Below are positions 51,799-59,410 of a stretch of DNA of 64,000 nucleotides, piece after piece (position 1 is the stretch's first letter; each line of letters opens with the position of its first letter). The translations under genes and the position numbers were made by a program. The notes beneath the pieces were generated by a model. It had not been told where the DNA came from, ran no database searches, and saw nothing but the letters and a program-made list of their open reading frames with translations. The stretch is from Bacillota bacterium (GTDB lineage Bacteria > Bacillota > Limnochordia > DTU087 > JAAYGB01). The stretch is taken from assembly GCA_012727955.1 (NCBI GenBank), contig JAAYGB010000014.1, forward strand, positions 20,679 through 84,678, read 5' to 3'.

Positions 51799-51828
51799 TT
51801 GACAAAAAAGTTCCCAATAAAGTATAAT
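51799..51828 (+). promoter_or_regulatory. Strong sigma-A promoter of yabR
   Basis: TTGACA (51799-51804), 18-base spacer, TATAAT (51823-51828), both exact. It drives the S1-domain gene, starting about 50 bases before its ATG. Confidence 0.88.
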
Positions 51829-51886
51829 GGCACTGCAGGTTAGCCTGTAACCGTTATTCGTTTTTCTAGGAGGAGTACATACACGT

Positions 51887-52264
51887 ATGTCCATCGAGGT
51901 CGGGAGCATTGTCGAGGGAAGAGTTGCTGGCATCACGCATTTCGGTGCTTTTGTGGAACTGGGGGATGGTCAGACCGGTTTAGTGCACATTTCGGAGATC
52001 GCCGATGCCTACGTCAAAGATGTGAAGGATTATCTGAAGGAAGAGGACATCGTTAAGGTTAAGGTCCTGAGTATCAGCGACGGAAAGGTGGCTTTGTCGA
52101 TCAAACAGGCTCAGCCTCGCCGGAATGCGAAGCCGAAGACCTCCTTTGAAGAGATGTTAAACCGCTTTATCAAGGATAGCGACGAGCGGCAATCGGACCT
52201 GAGGCGAAGCATGGATTCGAAGCGAGGAGGTCGAGGGGGCCCCAGTCGAGCCAGAACTTTTTAG
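51887..52264 (+). CDS. yabR: S1 RNA-binding domain protein (YabR-like)
   Basis: A 125-residue protein with one S1 domain at residues 1-75 (VGSIVEGRVAGITHFGAFVEL, GLVHISEIADAYVKDV, VKVKVLSISDGKVALSIKQ) and a basic, Gly/Arg-rich tail ending GGRGGPSRARTF, likely to bind RNA non-specifically. It has its own promoter and terminator. Start ATG behind aggaggag. Role unknown in detail; ribosome or mRNA binding is inferred. Confidence 0.92.
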   Translation: MSIEVGSIVEGRVAGITHFGAFVELGDGQTGLVHISEIADAYVKDVKDYLKEEDIVKVKVLSISDGKVALSIKQAQPRRNAKPKTSFEEMLNRFIKDSDERQSDLRRSMDSKRGGRGGPSRARTF

Positions 52265-52283
52265 GTAAGGATTTGCTAATAAC

Positions 52284-52308
52284 GCATCCCTGCGGGGATG
52301 CTTTTTTG
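52284..52308 (+). terminator. Rho-independent terminator after yabR
   Basis: GCATCCC (52284-52290) pairs with GGGATGC (52295-52301) around a 4-base loop, followed by TTTTTT. Confidence 0.92.
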
Positions 52309-52415
52309 TATGGTGCAGCGGTCCAAGTCCCGGAAGCGATGGGCAAGGAGGCGGCAGACAAGACATGCTCTCGGACATATTAGTCCTAGAACAGGAAGCA
52401 GTGGAGGTGTTGTCA

Positions 52416-53987
52416 GTGACGGGAAAAAGAAGGGGGAAGGAAGTCGACCCCAGGGACATTGACCTAATCGAAGCACAGCTGGGCAGAAGACCCAAGGGTG
52501 TGGCGGAGATAGTCACCCGATGCCCCAGCGGAGCTCCCCAGGTAATTAAGAATATCCCGGTAACCTTTGACGAAGAGGATCCCCAGTCACCACCTCGGAT
52601 TTTGCCTACCCTGTACTGGCTCACCTGCCCAGAGCTGTTGACCGCGGTGGCTCGCCTAGAGGCTGAGGGAATGGTTTCCAAGTTACAGGAAATAATAGAC
52701 AAGGATCCCAGGTTGACCGAAAGACTACAAACCGCCCATGCCCGCCACGCTCGCCAGCGCCGGGAGCTGGTCACCGACACCGCTTGGGCCAGCCGTTGGC
52801 CCCAACAGTTTACGGTGATCAGTCAGACGGGAGTGGGAGGAATTCGAGGCAGCGGAATCAAGTGCCTGCATACCCACTACGCCGACTTTCTCGCCACCGG
52901 TGATAACCCCGTGGGAGAGCTGGTGCACAAGGAGCTAAAGCTCCGAGGATGGCTGCCTTGTCAAGAAGCAGGGCTAGGGGGCAGTATCCCTTGCTTTACC
53001 CAGGCCAAAGACGAAATCCAGCCAGATACCGAGGTCGAAGCGGGCAAGCTCCTTGCCGCGGGCAAGGTGGGTACGAATTCCTGTAGAATTGTTGTCACCC
53101 AAGGGGAGCCTAGCCGCAGCCAAGACCTTACCGTCGTCGCTGACTGGAGTGTAGAGTCCCGGATCGGCGCCGGGGTCGATGAGACCAAGAGCTTAAGTCC
53201 CGAGGCGGTGGACCGCACCATCGCGGCTCTCAAGCAATTACTGGCCCAAACAGAGATCTGGGGTGCAGCTTTAGTGGATCTGGCGGGAACCGGTGCGCTG
53301 CGGGAGGCTGCCAATGCCGAGGAGTTTGTTGATAGAGTTAAGGCAGAGGTGGGAGTGGACCTGAGGATTATCTCTGGGAGCGAGGAGGCTCGGTTGTCCT
53401 ATGCCGGGGCCACCGCGAAGCTGCCGGAGGAACAGAGAAAGGAAGCAACGGTGATCGACATCGGCGGCGGGAGCACCGAGATAATGGGCCAGCAGGGAGA
53501 GCTCGTCCTCAGCCTTGAGGTGGGGGCGGTGCGGTTGACGGAGCGCTGGCTGGGCGAGGGCAACGGTGCCTACGGAGATTCTAGTCAGTGGGAAGAGCTA
53601 CTTACCTTTGCTACCAGGGCTGTTGAAGCAGCCCTTGCCACCCAGGGCCAGAAGTTGGTCCCATCTAGCCAAGTGGTGGGCGTTGGGGGTACCTTTACTA
53701 CCCTAGCGGCTATTAGGGGTGAGGTGAGGGACTATCACCGGGCAAAGGTAGAGGGCATGGGGCTAGCCCTGGAGGAATTTGATCAGATTGGCAGAAGGCT
53801 CTTCGCCTTACCGCCGGAAAAGCGGGTCAACATCCCTGGACTTCCCCCGGCTAGGGCTGATATAATCACCGAGGGAGTTGCTATTGCCTTGGCTGTACTG
53901 CAGCAGCTGGGCGCCGATGGAGTCATGGTATCCACCAACGATATGCTGCTGGGAATGATTTTGCAGGCGGGGAAGGTCAAGGCTTAG
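52416..53987 (+). CDS. DUF501 domain fused to Ppx/GppA-type phosphatase domain
   Basis: A 523-residue fusion. Residues about 1-185 are DUF501 (PRDIDLIEAQLGRRPKGVAEIV, LPTLYWLTCPELLTAV, RLEAEGMVSKLQ, GIKCLHTHYADFLATGDNPVGE). Residues about 210-520 are an exopolyphosphatase / pppGpp phosphohydrolase domain with ISGSEEARLSYAGA (E323/E324), VIDIGGGSTEIMG and GVGGTFTTLAAI. In the first phosphate loop the usual Asp of DxGTNS is K217 (GKVGTNSCRIVV), which may reduce or alter activity. GTG 52416 has ggagg 8 bases before it and matches typical DUF501 starts; ATG 52365 would add 17 residues with a poor site. Confidence 0.88.
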   Translation: MTGKRRGKEVDPRDIDLIEAQLGRRPKGVAEIVTRCPSGAPQVIKNIPVTFDEEDPQSPPRILPTLYWLTCPELLTAVARLEAEGMVSKLQEIIDKDPRLTERLQTAHARHARQRRELVTDTAWASRWPQQFTVISQTGVGGIRGSGIKCLHTHYADFLATGDNPVGELVHKELKLRGWLPCQEAGLGGSIPCFTQAKDEIQPDTEVEAGKLLAAGKVGTNSCRIVVTQGEPSRSQDLTVVADWSVESRIGAGVDETKSLSPEAVDRTIAALKQLLAQTEIWGAALVDLAGTGALREAANAEEFVDRVKAEVGVDLRIISGSEEARLSYAGATAKLPEEQRKEATVIDIGGGSTEIMGQQGELVLSLEVGAVRLTERWLGEGNGAYGDSSQWEELLTFATRAVEAALATQGQKLVPSSQVVGVGGTFTTLAAIRGEVRDYHRAKVEGMGLALEEFDQIGRRLFALPPEKRVNIPGLPPARADIITEGVAIALAVLQQLGADGVMVSTNDMLLGMILQAGKVKA

Positions 53988-54017
53988 CTTCCTGGGGTTG
54001 CCTGCCGATAGATAGTT

Positions 54018-54046
54018 GACGTCGCTGCCTTGACGTACTATAATAA
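54018..54046 (+). promoter_or_regulatory. Sigma-A promoter of tRNA-Leu
   Basis: TTGACG (54018-54023), 17-base spacer, TATAAT (54041-54046), ending 13 bases before the tRNA. Confidence 0.88.
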
Positions 54047-54059
54047 AGTGAGTTGACGC

Positions 54060-54144
54060 CGGGGTGTTGGAACAGGTAGACAATGGGGACTTAAAATCCC
54101 CTGGGCCCTTTGTGCCCGTGCGGGTTCGAGTCCCGCTCCCGGCA
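54060..54144 (+). tRNA. tRNA-Leu (anticodon TAA)
   Basis: Acceptor GCCGGGG (54060-54066) pairs with TCCCGGC (54137-54143, one G-U). Anticodon stem GGGGA/TCCCC holds CTTAAAA, giving TAA. A long variable arm (GGGCCC-TTTGT-GCCC region) marks a class II tRNA. Genomic CCA follows at 54145-54147. Confidence 0.97.
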
Positions 54145-54151
54145 CCACTGT

Positions 54152-54180
54152 GACGGCCTGTTGAGGTCGTCTTTTCTTTT
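54152..54180 (+). terminator. Terminator after tRNA-Leu
   Basis: GACGGCC (54152-54158) pairs with GGTCGTC (54165-54171), one G-U, followed by TTTTCTTTTT. Confidence 0.8.
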
Positions 54181-54245
54181 TATCGGGATTATCACTTGGA
54201 TGATCGGGTAGACAAGTTTTCCCGAAGAAAGGATTGAGGGTCTTG

Positions 54246-54803
54246 GTGACCAGGTTAGTGGTAGCTGTCACCGGCGCCAGCGGCTCGATTCTGGCAGTAC
54301 GGCTTTTGGAAGCGCTGGCCCAAAGGGACTGTGAAGTTCACTTAGTGGTGAGTGACGCGGCGCAGCAGACGCTGGAGCTGGAGACCGATTACAAGCTGGA
54401 TTACTTAGCTTCCTTGGCGGATCGGACCTACAGCAACCGGGATGTGTCCGCGGCCTTGGCCAGTGGGTCCTTTCCCGTCACCGGGATGGTGGTGGTCCCC
54501 TGCAGTGTCAAGACCCTGGCGGGCATTGCTTCCGGTTATGCTGAGTCCTTGATTTTGCGGGCCGCGGATGTTTGTCTCAAGGAGCGGCGCCCCTTGATTT
54601 TGGCGGTGCGGGAAACTCCTTTGAATGCCATTCACCTGGACAACATGCTGCGGGTGACCCAGGCCGGGGCTATTGTGATGCCGCCGGTACCGGCCTTTTA
54701 CACCAAACCCGTCACCGTCGATGATATTTGCACTCAGTTTGTCGGGAGGATCTTGGCCCGATTTGGCCTCTCGGTAGCGGGGTATCAGGTGTGGGAAGGG
54801 TAG
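54246..54803 (+). CDS. ubiX: UbiX-type flavin prenyltransferase
   Basis: A 185-residue flavin prenyltransferase that makes prenylated FMN for UbiD-family decarboxylases. It starts MTRLVVAVTGASGSILAVRLL, aligning with UbiX N-termini, and shows VVVPCSVKTLAGIASGYAESLILRA and RRPLILAVRETPLNAIHLDNML in family order. GTG 54246 is chosen by alignment; TTG 54234 and TTG 54243 are alternatives and the ribosome site (aaagga, 54228-54233) does not settle it. No ubiD is visible in the window. Confidence 0.93.
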   Translation: MTRLVVAVTGASGSILAVRLLEALAQRDCEVHLVVSDAAQQTLELETDYKLDYLASLADRTYSNRDVSAALASGSFPVTGMVVVPCSVKTLAGIASGYAESLILRAADVCLKERRPLILAVRETPLNAIHLDNMLRVTQAGAIVMPPVPAFYTKPVTVDDICTQFVGRILARFGLSVAGYQVWEG

Positions 54804-54887
54804 CATTCCCATTGGAACCAGGTTTTGACAGCCTCCCAAACTTGTATTTTTCGAAAAGTATGATATACTATTAGTGCAGTCAAACGT

Positions 54888-54960
54888 CGCGGGGTGGAGC
54901 AGCTGGTAGCGCGTCGGGCTCATAACCCGAAGGTTGTCGGTTCGAATCCGGCCCCCGCAA
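54888..54960 (+). tRNA. Initiator tRNA-fMet (anticodon CAT)
   Basis: Acceptor CGCGGGG (54888-54894) pairs with CCCCGCA (54953-54959) leaving the C1-A72 mismatch typical of initiators, and the anticodon stem has three successive G-C pairs (GGG-CTCATAA-CCC). CCA is encoded at 54961-54963. Confidence 0.96.
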
Positions 54961-54974
54961 CCAATTAGTATGGT

Positions 54975-55001
54975 AAATCCCTCACACCGGTTGAGGGATT
55001 T
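54975..55001 (+). terminator. Hairpin between the two tRNA-Met genes
   Basis: AAATCCCTCA (54975-54984) pairs perfectly with TGAGGGATTT (54992-55001). The T residues are within the stem, so it is either a terminator or a processing signal. Confidence 0.6.
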
Positions 55002-55014
55002 TGCCGATCAAGAT

Positions 55015-55088
55015 GGCGGCGTAGCTCAGTTGGCTAGAGCATACGGTTCATACCCGTAGTGTCACTGGTTCGAATCCAGTCGCCGCTA
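55015..55088 (+). tRNA. Elongator tRNA-Met (anticodon CAT)
   Basis: Acceptor GGCGGCG (55015-55021) pairs with CGCCGCT (55081-55087). The anticodon loop is TTCATAC on stem TACGG/CCGTA, closely like the B. subtilis elongator tRNA-Met and unlike its tRNA-Ile2. CCA is encoded at 55089-55091. Confidence 0.94.
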
Positions 55089-55098
55089 CCAAAGCCAA

Positions 55099-55136
55099 AA
55101 ACCCCAGCTTTCCCCTTTGGGGGGAAGCTGGGGTTT
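55099..55136. terminator. Bidirectional terminator between tRNA-Met and folT
   Basis: AAACCCCAGCTT pairs with AAGCTGGGGTTT, extended by CCCC/GGGG toward a short loop. It is followed by TTTCCCTTTTT on the forward strand and by T residues on the reverse strand after the folT stop. Confidence 0.85.
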
Positions 55137-55157
55137 CCCTTTTTACTTGCGATTGTT

Positions 55158-55712
55158 CTATTTCTCCTCGTTGCCTCGGGGGACCGCTGACCAGCTGCTG
55201 TAGCCCCACTGCTTAGCCGTTCTTTCCATGATAATAAAGCTAAGGAGGCCAAAGACAGGAATCTGGATAACTTGGGCGACGATCCGCGGCAGCAGCAGGG
55301 GAGCAAAGGGAATCCCAAAGAGCATGTTCAAGAACCAGGGAACCATCAGTACCGAGGTAATCACTTGGCCAACGGCGATGGCGATGATCAGCTTGAGCTT
55401 GGTGATTGACTGCCTACCCTGGGCCAGCATCATCCATCCGGGAATAGCTCCCGTCAAGGCCGAGGTCAAGGTGAAATGGGGGACATAGGCTCCCATGGGA
55501 TTGATCATATACCCTAGGACGTCGGCCACCGCGCCTACGATTGCCCCCGCCAGAGGACCAAACATCAGGCCCGCCAAGATGATGGGCAATCCACCAAATC
55601 CAATCCTAATTCCTTCCACACCGGCAATCGCGATTCTGATACTGGCCACCCGGGCTAACACCACACTGAGGGCCACCAGTAAACTCAAAAATACCCACTG
55701 TCTCGTCTTCAG
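55158..55712 (-). CDS. folT: ECF transporter S component, probable folate transporter FolT
   Basis: A 184-residue membrane protein with about six hydrophobic segments, the size and pattern of ECF S components (GVEGIRIGFGGLPIILAGLMFGPLAGAIVGAVADVLGYMI region; NPMGAYVPHFTLTSALTGAIPG). The tetrahydrofolate riboswitch upstream points to folate or a relative as substrate. The frame stays open to 55856, but that would run through the riboswitch. The best ribosome site, agaggaggg (AGGAGG 55726-55721), is 8 bases before a CTG at 55712, so initiation at CTG is proposed; ATG 55772 has no good site. The energising ECF subunits are elsewhere. Confidence 0.85.
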   Translation of the reverse strand: MKTRQWVFLSLLVALSVVLARVASIRIAIAGVEGIRIGFGGLPIILAGLMFGPLAGAIVGAVADVLGYMINPMGAYVPHFTLTSALTGAIPGWMMLAQGRQSITKLKLIIAIAVGQVITSVLMVPWFLNMLFGIPFAPLLLPRIVAQVIQIPVFGLLSFIIMERTAKQWGYSSWSAVPRGNEEK

Positions 55713-55788
55713 TCTTACTCCCTCCTCTGATAATGTGCGGCATGCCTCACCACACCAAAGAGGGTCCTTCATAGTTCGCTCTTCGATG

Positions 55789-55880
55789 GGCAGCGGACGC
55801 GATACCATACCGCGGGTTTCCCCTTCGTTCAGAGACAACGTCCCATTCCCTGACACTTAACGCATGGTACCTACTCTGCC
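55789..55880 (-). promoter_or_regulatory. Tetrahydrofolate riboswitch upstream of folT
   Basis: Reading the reverse strand from 55880: GGCAGAGTAGGTACC, then GCGTTAAGTGTC, GGGAATGGGACGTTG, GAACGAAGGGGAAACCCGCGG and CGTCCGCTGCC. This reproduces the order of conserved THF-II-free, classic THF aptamer blocks (GGAGAGTAG, CGTTAAGTG, GAATGGGA, ACGAAG, GCGCGGTGAATCA, GCATCCGCTCC-like). P1 is GGCAG (55880-55876) with CTGCC (55793-55789). The 60 or so bases to the folT start contain CCCTCT, able to pair with the AGAGG of the ribosome site, so translational control is plausible. Confidence 0.9.
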
Positions 55881-55992
55881 GCGTGAGATTGTAGTCTGAT
55901 CATATCACTCTGGGATTGAGGGGGCAATACTGGACTGACCTATCTATGGCTTGGTATTTCAAAGGGATCCGATAGGAATAGGAGGAGCCGTT

Positions 55993-56109
55993 GTGGTATT
56001 GCTAAGCAAGACAAAGGGCGCTGTTTGGTTAGTACCATCAACGTCTCAGGACAAACTAGTCAGACAGCGACAGGTGAGGAGAGATTGCCTATGCAGATAT
56101 CTAAGGTAA
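55993..56109 (+). CDS. Possible 38-residue leader peptide overlapping the DUF4180 gene
   Basis: A GTG at 55993 stands 7 bases behind a perfect aggagg (55980-55985) and opens a basic 38-codon frame that ends at 56109, 18 bases inside the DUF4180 gene in another frame. The signal for translation start is excellent but the product has no recognisable features. It may be a coupling leader or chance. Confidence 0.3.
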   Translation: MVLLSKTKGAVWLVPSTSQDKLVRQRQVRRDCLCRYLR

Positions 56110-56456
56110 ATATCCAGGGTGTGGAGATAGCTCTGGTGGACAGCAGTGAAGTGCTGATCAAGGATGGACAGTCGGCACTAGACATATTGATGACAGTATC
56201 CTATGAGAGCGGGTGCAATCGGATCGTTCTCGATAAGTCCGTCATTTGTGAGGACTTTTTCAACCTGCGAACGGGGATTGCCGGTGAGGTGCTGCAGAAG
56301 GTGGTTAACTACCAACTGAAGGTGGCTATCGTGGGGGATTTCTCCATGTACACCAGCAAGAGTCTGGCGGATTTTATCTATGAAAGCAACCAGGGCCGCC
56401 ACGTCTTCTTTGTTTCCACCACGGAAGAGGCTATCGAGAAGCTTAGCGGGAGTTGA
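56091..56456 (+). CDS. DUF4180 domain protein
   Basis: A 121-residue protein of the DUF4180 family: VNIQGVEIALVDSSEVLIKDGQSALDIL at the start, CNRIVLDKSVICEDFFNLRTGIAGEVLQKVVNY in the middle and KLAIVGDFSMYTSKSLADFIYESN-like sequence near the end. Members are widespread in Bacillota; the function is unknown. ATG 56091 has gaggaga upstream; the open frame to 56025 lacks a site. The last codons form the left arm of its own terminator. Confidence 0.88.
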   Translation: MQISKVNIQGVEIALVDSSEVLIKDGQSALDILMTVSYESGCNRIVLDKSVICEDFFNLRTGIAGEVLQKVVNYQLKVAIVGDFSMYTSKSLADFIYESNQGRHVFFVSTTEEAIEKLSGS

Positions 56457-56482
56457 ATCTGGCAACTCCCGCTAAGCTTTTA
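56439..56482 (+). terminator. Terminator overlapping the end of the DUF4180 gene
   Basis: A perfect 17-base stem, AAGCTTAGCGGGAGTTG (56439-56455) with CAACTCCCGCTAAGCTT (56463-56479), loop of 7, followed by TTA. The left arm encodes the last five residues. Confidence 0.85.
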
Positions 56483-56590
56483 TACGTTATTGCTGAGCAT
56501 CCTCTAGTAGGACAACCTCTAAACCCTGTGCCAGTCATCCATTGGTAGAATACCGCGAAAGTATCCTAGTCAGTGACCACCACTTAACGA

Positions 56591-56619
56591 TTGACAATAC
56601 TGGGTTTCTCCTCTACAAT
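56591..56619 (+). promoter_or_regulatory. Sigma-A promoter of copA
   Basis: TTGACA (56591-56596), 17-base spacer, TACAAT (56614-56619). The likely start point falls inside the inverted repeat at 56622-56638. Confidence 0.85.
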
Positions 56620-56621
56620 AT

Positions 56622-56638
56622 ATACCGTACGGGGGTAT
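56622..56638. promoter_or_regulatory. CsoR-like copper operator
   Basis: ATACC-GTACGGG-GGTAT is an inverted repeat (ATACC/GGTAT) just after the -10 box. CsoR-type copper repressors bind G/C-rich repeats of this shape in copA promoters, so copper would lift repression. No csoR gene is in the window. Confidence 0.6.
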
Positions 56639-56721
56639 TGTAGTAGGATGCAAAATGCTTGATCGAATCGAGGGTTTTGCCCAGTTGAGATTGGGCACTG
56701 TTATCGATAGAGGTGACAATC

Positions 56722-59160
56722 ATGGCAACTACAGAAGATATGCGCAAAGGGACGCTCAAGATCGGTGGAATGACCTGCGCCGCCTGCGCCAATCGCGTGG
56801 AAAGGGCCTTGTCCAAGGCCGAAGGGGTCAAGGGCGCCAACGTGAACCTGGCTGCAGAAAAGGCTGCCGTTGAGTATGATCCCGAGCTGGTGGATTTAAA
56901 TAGATTGGCTGAAATTGTTGAAGACCAGGGGTATCGAGTGATTCGGGATCGGGTGGAACTGGGAATCACCGGGATGACCTGTGCGGCTTGTGCTAACCGA
57001 GTGGAAAAGGGTCTGGCTAAGCTGCCAGGGGTGAGCAACGCAGTGGTCAACCTGGCGGCGGAGAAGGCAGTCATCGAGTACGACAGCTCCACCGTCAGTG
57101 TCTCGCAGCTGAAGCAAACCGTGGCGGATTTGGGATACAGTGCCCACGATATTGCCGATAGTGAAGAAGCCGATGCTGAAAGGGCGGCCCGGGAGAGTGA
57201 GATTCGCCGTCAACAGCGAATGTTCATTTTGTCTGCAGTATTGTCCGCACCGATGCTGTTGGGGATGATTGCCCATATGGTGGGCATCACCGGCAAGTGG
57301 GTCAATGTGGTGATGGATCCCATGGTCCAGTGGGTCCTGGCCACTCCGGTACAGTTTATCGCCGGCTGGCAGTTCTATAAGGATTCCTACTATACCCTGC
57401 GGGCCAGGAGTGCCAACATGTCGGTGTTAGTGGCCCTGGGTACTAGTGCCGCTTATTTCTACAGCCTCGCAGTGATTCTCTGGGATCACCTCTTTGAACA
57501 GCAGGGTGTCTACTTTGAAAGCTCCGCAGTGATCATTACCCTAGTCCTCTTGGGTAAGCTCCTTGAGGCTAGGGCCAAGGGACGAACCTCAGAGGCGATG
57601 CGCAAGCTGATGGAACTGCAGGCCAAGACAGCTCGGGTGGTTCGAGGCGGGGAGCAAATCGACATTCCCATCGAGGAAGTAGTGGTTGGGGATATCGTTG
57701 TAGTGCGTCCCGGAGAGAAGATTCCCGTCGATGGCATCATCGTCGAAGGCAGTTCCTCGATAGATGAATCGATGTTAACCGGCGAGAGCGTTCCCGTGGA
57801 TAAGACGGTGGGCGATGAGGTCATCGGTGCTACCATTAACAAACACGGTTCCTTTAAGTTTGAAGCCAGGAAAGTGGGCGCTGAGACCACCTTGGCCCAA
57901 ATCGTCAAGATCGTGGAGGAAGCCCAGGGCTCCAAGGCTCCGATTCAGCGCTTTGCCGACGTCATCTCCGGCAGATTTGTCCCTGCGGTCATCGCGGTGG
58001 CGGTAATTACCTTCTTTGCTTGGTGGCTCTGGGGCGATCCCGGCAACTTCAGTCGGGCCTTGATTAACATGACCGCGGTATTGGGCATCGCCTGTCCCTG
58101 TGCCCTGGGTTTAGCTACTCCTACTTCCATCATGGTGGGTACCGGTAAGGGTGCGGAAAATGGGATTCTGTTCAAGGGTGGGGAGCATCTGGAACTGGCC
58201 CACAAGGTAAATGCCGTAGTTTTGGATAAGACCGGTACCATCACCAAGGGTGAACCCGCGGTGACCGATGTTATCGGTGTGGGTGGTTACTCAGAGGATC
58301 AGGTGCTGCAGTTGGCGGCCGTCGCGGAAAGGGGCTCAGAGCACCCCCTCGGCCAGGCGATTATCACCGGAGCCGAGGCCAAGGGGCTGGCCCAGAGCGA
58401 GCCTGAGAACTTTGCTGCCATTCCGGGGCAGGGAATTAGTGCCACCGTCGATGGTCACTCGGTGTATTTGGGTAACCGTCGGTTGATGGAAGAGCAGGGA
58501 ATTTCCACCGAAGAACTCGATGAGAAGGTGCAGCGGCTAGAGTCTGAAGGTAAGACCGCGATGCTGCTGGCGGTAGATGGCCAGCTGGCAGGAATTGTGG
58601 CTGTGGCCGATACCGTCAAACCCACCTCCCGACAGGCCATTGAGGTTCTCAAGTCCATGGGCGTTGATGTTTACATGCTAACGGGGGATAACAGAAGGAC
58701 CGCCCAGGCCATTGCCGCCCAGGTGGGACTTGATCCCCAGCACGTGCTGGCGGAAGTACTGCCTGAGGAGAAGGCCCGGGAAGTCGAGAAACTGCAGCAG
58801 CGGGGTCTCACCGTTGGTATGGTGGGCGATGGCATCAACGATGCCCCGGCTCTAGCAACGGCCGATGTTGGCTTTGCCATCGGTACCGGCACCGACGTAG
58901 CCATTGAATCCGGGGATGTTACCCTGATGCAGGGAGACCTGCAGGGGATTCCCGCGGCCATTCAGCTTAGTCGCAGCACTATGCGCAACATCAAGCAGAA
59001 CCTCTTCTGGGCCTTAGTGTACAACAGCCTTGGGATTCCCGTTGCCGCCTTTGGCTTCCTGCCTCCGATTCTAGCGGGAGCGGCGATGGCCTTTAGTTCC
59101 GTCTCCGTGGTCTCCAATGCCTTGCGTCTGCGGCGGTGGCGCTACCGGCAGCAGGGGTAA
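56722..59160 (+). CDS. copA: Copper-exporting P1B-type ATPase
   Basis: An 812-residue P-type ATPase that pumps Cu(I) out of the cell. Two N-terminal metal-binding domains (about residues 8-70 and 76-140) both carry [12 protein letters not shown], the CxxC site. Then eight membrane helices, the C458-P-C460 ion site ([11 protein letters not shown]), D502 in [13 protein letters not shown] as the phosphorylated residue and [21 protein letters not shown] 56722 is chosen because aggtga lies upstream; GTG 56713 is inside that site. It is a single gene with its own operator. Confidence 0.96.
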   Translation: MATTEDMRKGTLKIGGMTCAACANRVERALSKAEGVKGANVNLAAEKAAVEYDPELVDLNRLAEIVEDQGYRVIRDRVELGITGMTCAACANRVEKGLAKLPGVSNAVVNLAAEKAVIEYDSSTVSVSQLKQTVADLGYSAHDIADSEEADAERAARESEIRRQQRMFILSAVLSAPMLLGMIAHMVGITGKWVNVVMDPMVQWVLATPVQFIAGWQFYKDSYYTLRARSANMSVLVALGTSAAYFYSLAVILWDHLFEQQGVYFESSAVIITLVLLGKLLEARAKGRTSEAMRKLMELQAKTARVVRGGEQIDIPIEEVVVGDIVVVRPGEKIPVDGIIVEGSSSIDESMLTGESVPVDKTVGDEVIGATINKHGSFKFEARKVGAETTLAQIVKIVEEAQGSKAPIQRFADVISGRFVPAVIAVAVITFFAWWLWGDPGNFSRALINMTAVLGIACPCALGLATPTSIMVGTGKGAENGILFKGGEHLELAHKVNAVVLDKTGTITKGEPAVTDVIGVGGYSEDQVLQLAAVAERGSEHPLGQAIITGAEAKGLAQSEPENFAAIPGQGISATVDGHSVYLGNRRLMEEQGISTEELDEKVQRLESEGKTAMLLAVDGQLAGIVAVADTVKPTSRQAIEVLKSMGVDVYMLTGDNRRTAQAIAAQVGLDPQHVLAEVLPEEKAREVEKLQQRGLTVGMVGDGINDAPALATADVGFAIGTGTDVAIESGDVTLMQGDLQGIPAAIQLSRSTMRNIKQNLFWALVYNSLGIPVAAFGFLPPILAGAAMAFSSVSVVSNALRLRRWRYRQQG

Positions 59161-59269
59161 GAGGATAAGCAGGTTCTCGACTAGCACCAGTGGGAGATAG
59201 GTGACAACTGAATACCAACAACGAAGCTAATGGATAGGTAATGTATCTAGGTAGATATGAACTAATCAG

Positions 59270-59300
59270 ACCCGGAGGGGGAGTTTCCCCTTTCGGGTTT
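59270..59300 (+). terminator. Probable terminator between copA and the MFS gene
   Basis: ACCCG...AGGGG (59270-59281) pairs imperfectly with CCCCT..CGGGT (59287-59298), followed by TTCTGTTGTTT. The wider gap 59161-59410 holds nothing else I can identify. Confidence 0.6.
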
Positions 59301-59410
59301 CTGTTGTTTGTGGTAAGGGGTAATCCATCGAGGAATCGCCGGGGATGAGGGGAACTACTTCCTTGGAGTAAGGCAAAGAAAACATCTACACATACGAAGG
59401 AGAGTATAGG

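Noticed and set aside
54822..54869. Promoter TTGACA (about 54828) to TATACT (54864) for the tRNA-Met genes
   Set aside because: The spacer is over 30 bases. A TTGTAT with 16-base spacing exists but its -35 is poor.
55713..55856. Long version of folT starting at GTG 55856
   Set aside because: This start would lie inside the THF aptamer and has no ribosome site; the extra residues are not membrane-protein-like.
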